In this document: piece by piece, positions 63,204 to 64,000 of the stretch | Numbering within the stretch: the first letter of the stretch is position 1 | Layout of the letters: each line of letters begins with the position of its first letter | Source of the DNA: Acanthosepion esculentum | Lineage: Eukaryota > Mollusca > Cephalopoda > Sepiida > Sepiidae | NCBI GenBank assembly: GCA_964036315.1 | Contig: CAXIWW010000817.1 | Span: 9,149,501 to 9,213,500 of the forward strand | Length of the DNA: 64,000 nucleotides | Direction: 5' to 3' | The notes under the pieces: generated by a model | The model's input: the letters and a program-made list of their open reading frames with translations, nothing else | Databases searched by the model: none | What the model was told of the DNA's origin: nothing | Position numbers and translations under genes: made by a program

Positions 63204-63297
63204 GTTGGCACTTTTGCTATAAACAGGTGTGGTTCGCAAAAGTTCGCAAAAATATAAAAACTTGCGAACAACACCAGTTGATAGCAAAAGTGCCAAC
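63204..63297. other. Orientation switch 4, fold-back palindrome
   Basis: The left arm 63204-63239 and right arm 63262-63297 are 36-bp inverted copies with three mismatches, around a 22-base centre. An inner perfect 8-bp stem, GTTCGCAA (63242-63249) with TTGCGAAC (63262-63269), encloses 12 bases. A direct duplication of GTTCGCAAA lies at 63232-63240 and 63242-63250. Beyond the arms the symmetry continues as ordinary repeat homology with one-base gaps. A cruciform or hairpin is possible. Confidence 0.88.
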
Positions 63298-64000
63298 ACA
63301 CCACAGCTGGTAGCAAAAGTGCCAACAGCTGATAGCAAAAGTGCCAACAGCTGATACCAAAAGTGCCAAAAGCTGATAGCAAAAGTGCCAACAGCTGATA
63401 GCAAAAGTGCCAACATCTGATAGCAAAAGTGCCAACAGCACAACAGTGCCAACTAGTCCTAGTTATGACTATAAACTACATCTGACAGCAAGGCTTCTGA
63501 TCAGAAAGGGTCCAAGCTAGGAGCAAATAGTGACCCCCCACTAAAAAAAACACTTTGAAAGTATAAAAATACATGTTTATATAAATACTTGCGAACAACA
63601 CCAGTTGATAGCAAAAGTGCCAACAGCACCACAGCTGATAGCAAAAGTGTCAACAACTGATAGCAAAAGTGCCAACAGCTGATAGCAAAAGTGCCAACAG
63701 CACCACAGTGCCAACTAGTCCTAGGTATGACTATAAACTACATCTGACAGCAAGGCTTCTGATCACAAAGGGTCCCAGCTATGAGCAAATAGTTACCCCC
63801 CACTAAAAAAAAACACTATGAAATATAAAAATACATGTTTATATAAAAACTTGCGAACAACACCAGTTGATAGCAAAAGTGCAAACAGCCCCAAAGCTGA
63901 TAGCAAAAGTGCCAACAGCTGATAGCAAAAGTCCCAACAGCTGATAGCAAAAGTGCCAACAGATGATAGCAAAAGGGCCAAAAGCTGATAGCAAAAGTGC
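63262..64000 (+). repeat. Orientation block 5, forward, 2 frameworks, runs off the window
   Basis: After the fold-back the repeat reads forward again, starting at TTGCGAACAACACCAG, the last part of a framework. Anchors lie near 63463 and 63715. The first unit is cut at its left edge because the rest of its framework is missing at the palindrome centre. The array continues past the window end inside a 22-mer. Confidence 0.92.

Larger units (their letters stand above)
48182..63239 (-). repeat. Orientation block 4, reverse, 43 frameworks
   Basis: Anchors on the minus-strand repeat lie near 48252, 48956, 49472, 49691, 50020, 50305, 50943, 51460, 51714, 52043, 52436, 52721, 53008, 53304, 53581, 53844, 54175, 54387, 55218, 55710, 56038, 56500, 56765, 57029, 57314, 57598, 57883, 58146, 58410, 58695, 58980, 59265, 59550, 59834, 60120, 60406, 60869, 61131, 61549, 61880, 62142, 62596 and 62935. 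From 56765 to 60406 spacing is almost constant at 263-286 bp. The block starts inside a framework and ends at a fold-back palindrome. Confidence 0.93.
1..64000. repeat. Composite satellite DNA array filling the window
   Basis: The whole window consists of one repeat family with no unique sequence of any length. I count about 176 copies of the anchor CTAGTCCTAGG or its complement. Each copy pairs a framework of about 168 bp with a variable run of 22-bp units. Spacing between anchors is quantised near 176 + 22n bp: about 219, 241, 263, 285, 307, 330 and 351 bp, with outliers up to 1,237 bp. Such an array is typical of eukaryotic heterochromatin; that placement is inference. No part resembles a bacterial replicon, phage or gene cluster. 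I do not recognise the family and cannot assign a species. Confidence 0.97.

Noticed and set aside
63204..63297. Terminal inverted repeats of a DNA transposon
   Set aside because: The arms are satellite sequence on both sides of a 22-base centre. There is no internal element, no transposase and no target-site duplication; it is an orientation switch.
1..64000. Several hundred possible protein-coding frames of 60-280 residues on both strands
   Set aside because: All are the repeat read in different phases. Most lack ATG and start at TTG or GTG. Three frames of one strand give the same peptide, and strand preference flips with repeat orientation. No domain, signal or codon pattern of a real gene is visible.
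1..64000. Bacterial, phage or plasmid origin of the window
   Set aside because: There is no gene, operon, replication or mobility function in 64 kb. The nested tandem duplications and inverted blocks fit eukaryotic satellite DNA far better.

Overview
This window holds no gene I can support. From the first to the last base it is one satellite DNA array, built from a single composite repeat present in about 176 copies (counted by eye from one anchor motif). Many kilobases of tandem repeat, higher-order repeats with very similar copies, orientation switches and the absence of any unique sequence point to a eukaryotic chromosome, probably constitutive heterochromatin (centromeric, pericentromeric or subtelomeric). 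I cannot name the species, and I do not recognise the repeat as a published family.

The unit. Each repeat has two parts. The first is a framework of about 168 bp: GCACCACAGTGCCAACTAG, then CCTAGGTATGACTATAAAC, then TGATCACAAAGGGTCCCAGC, then a TAGTG-ACCCCC-CACTA stem-loop, an A run of about 9, an AT-rich core with TATAAAAATACATG, and finally TTGCGAACAACACCA. The second is a variable block of 22-bp minisatellite units that begin GCTGATAGCAAAA and end GTGCCAACA. An 8-bp spacer, GCACCACA, usually sits after the first 22-mer, and the same 8 bp opens the next framework. Unit length therefore follows about 176 + 22n bp, with n from 2 to about 48. The commonest lengths are about 263, 285, 307 and 330 bp.

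Layout. Five orientation blocks: forward 1-6469, reverse 6470-12680, forward 12682-48181, reverse 48182-63239, forward 63262-64000. Three switches are abrupt joins with 0-3 bp of shared sequence. The fourth, near 63250, is a fold-back palindrome with 36-bp arms. Long 22-mer expansions lie mainly at 2.6-23 kb, 28-37 kb and 54.4-55.1 kb. Short, regular units fill 38-48 kb and 56.5-60.4 kb.

Higher-order structure. The array has grown by tandem duplication of multi-unit blocks: 1,294 bp (3 units) at 8.3-10.9 kb, 2,116 bp (5 units) at 15.5-19.8 kb, 5,336 bp (14 units, about six differences seen) at 27.4-38.0 kb, 285 bp x 3 at 47.4-48.1 kb, a 2,054-bp-offset pair at 48.2 and 50.2 kb, and 1,381 bp (5 units) at 56.8-59.6 kb.

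The many open reading frames are an artefact. The 22-mer has no stop on its complement strand, and because 22 is not a multiple of 3, all three frames of that strand read the same 22-residue cycle. Most of these frames have no ATG and open only if TTG or GTG is allowed. I saw no tRNA, rRNA, transposon, CRISPR array or unique gene. All copy numbers and boundaries come from reading by eye and may be off by a few bases.
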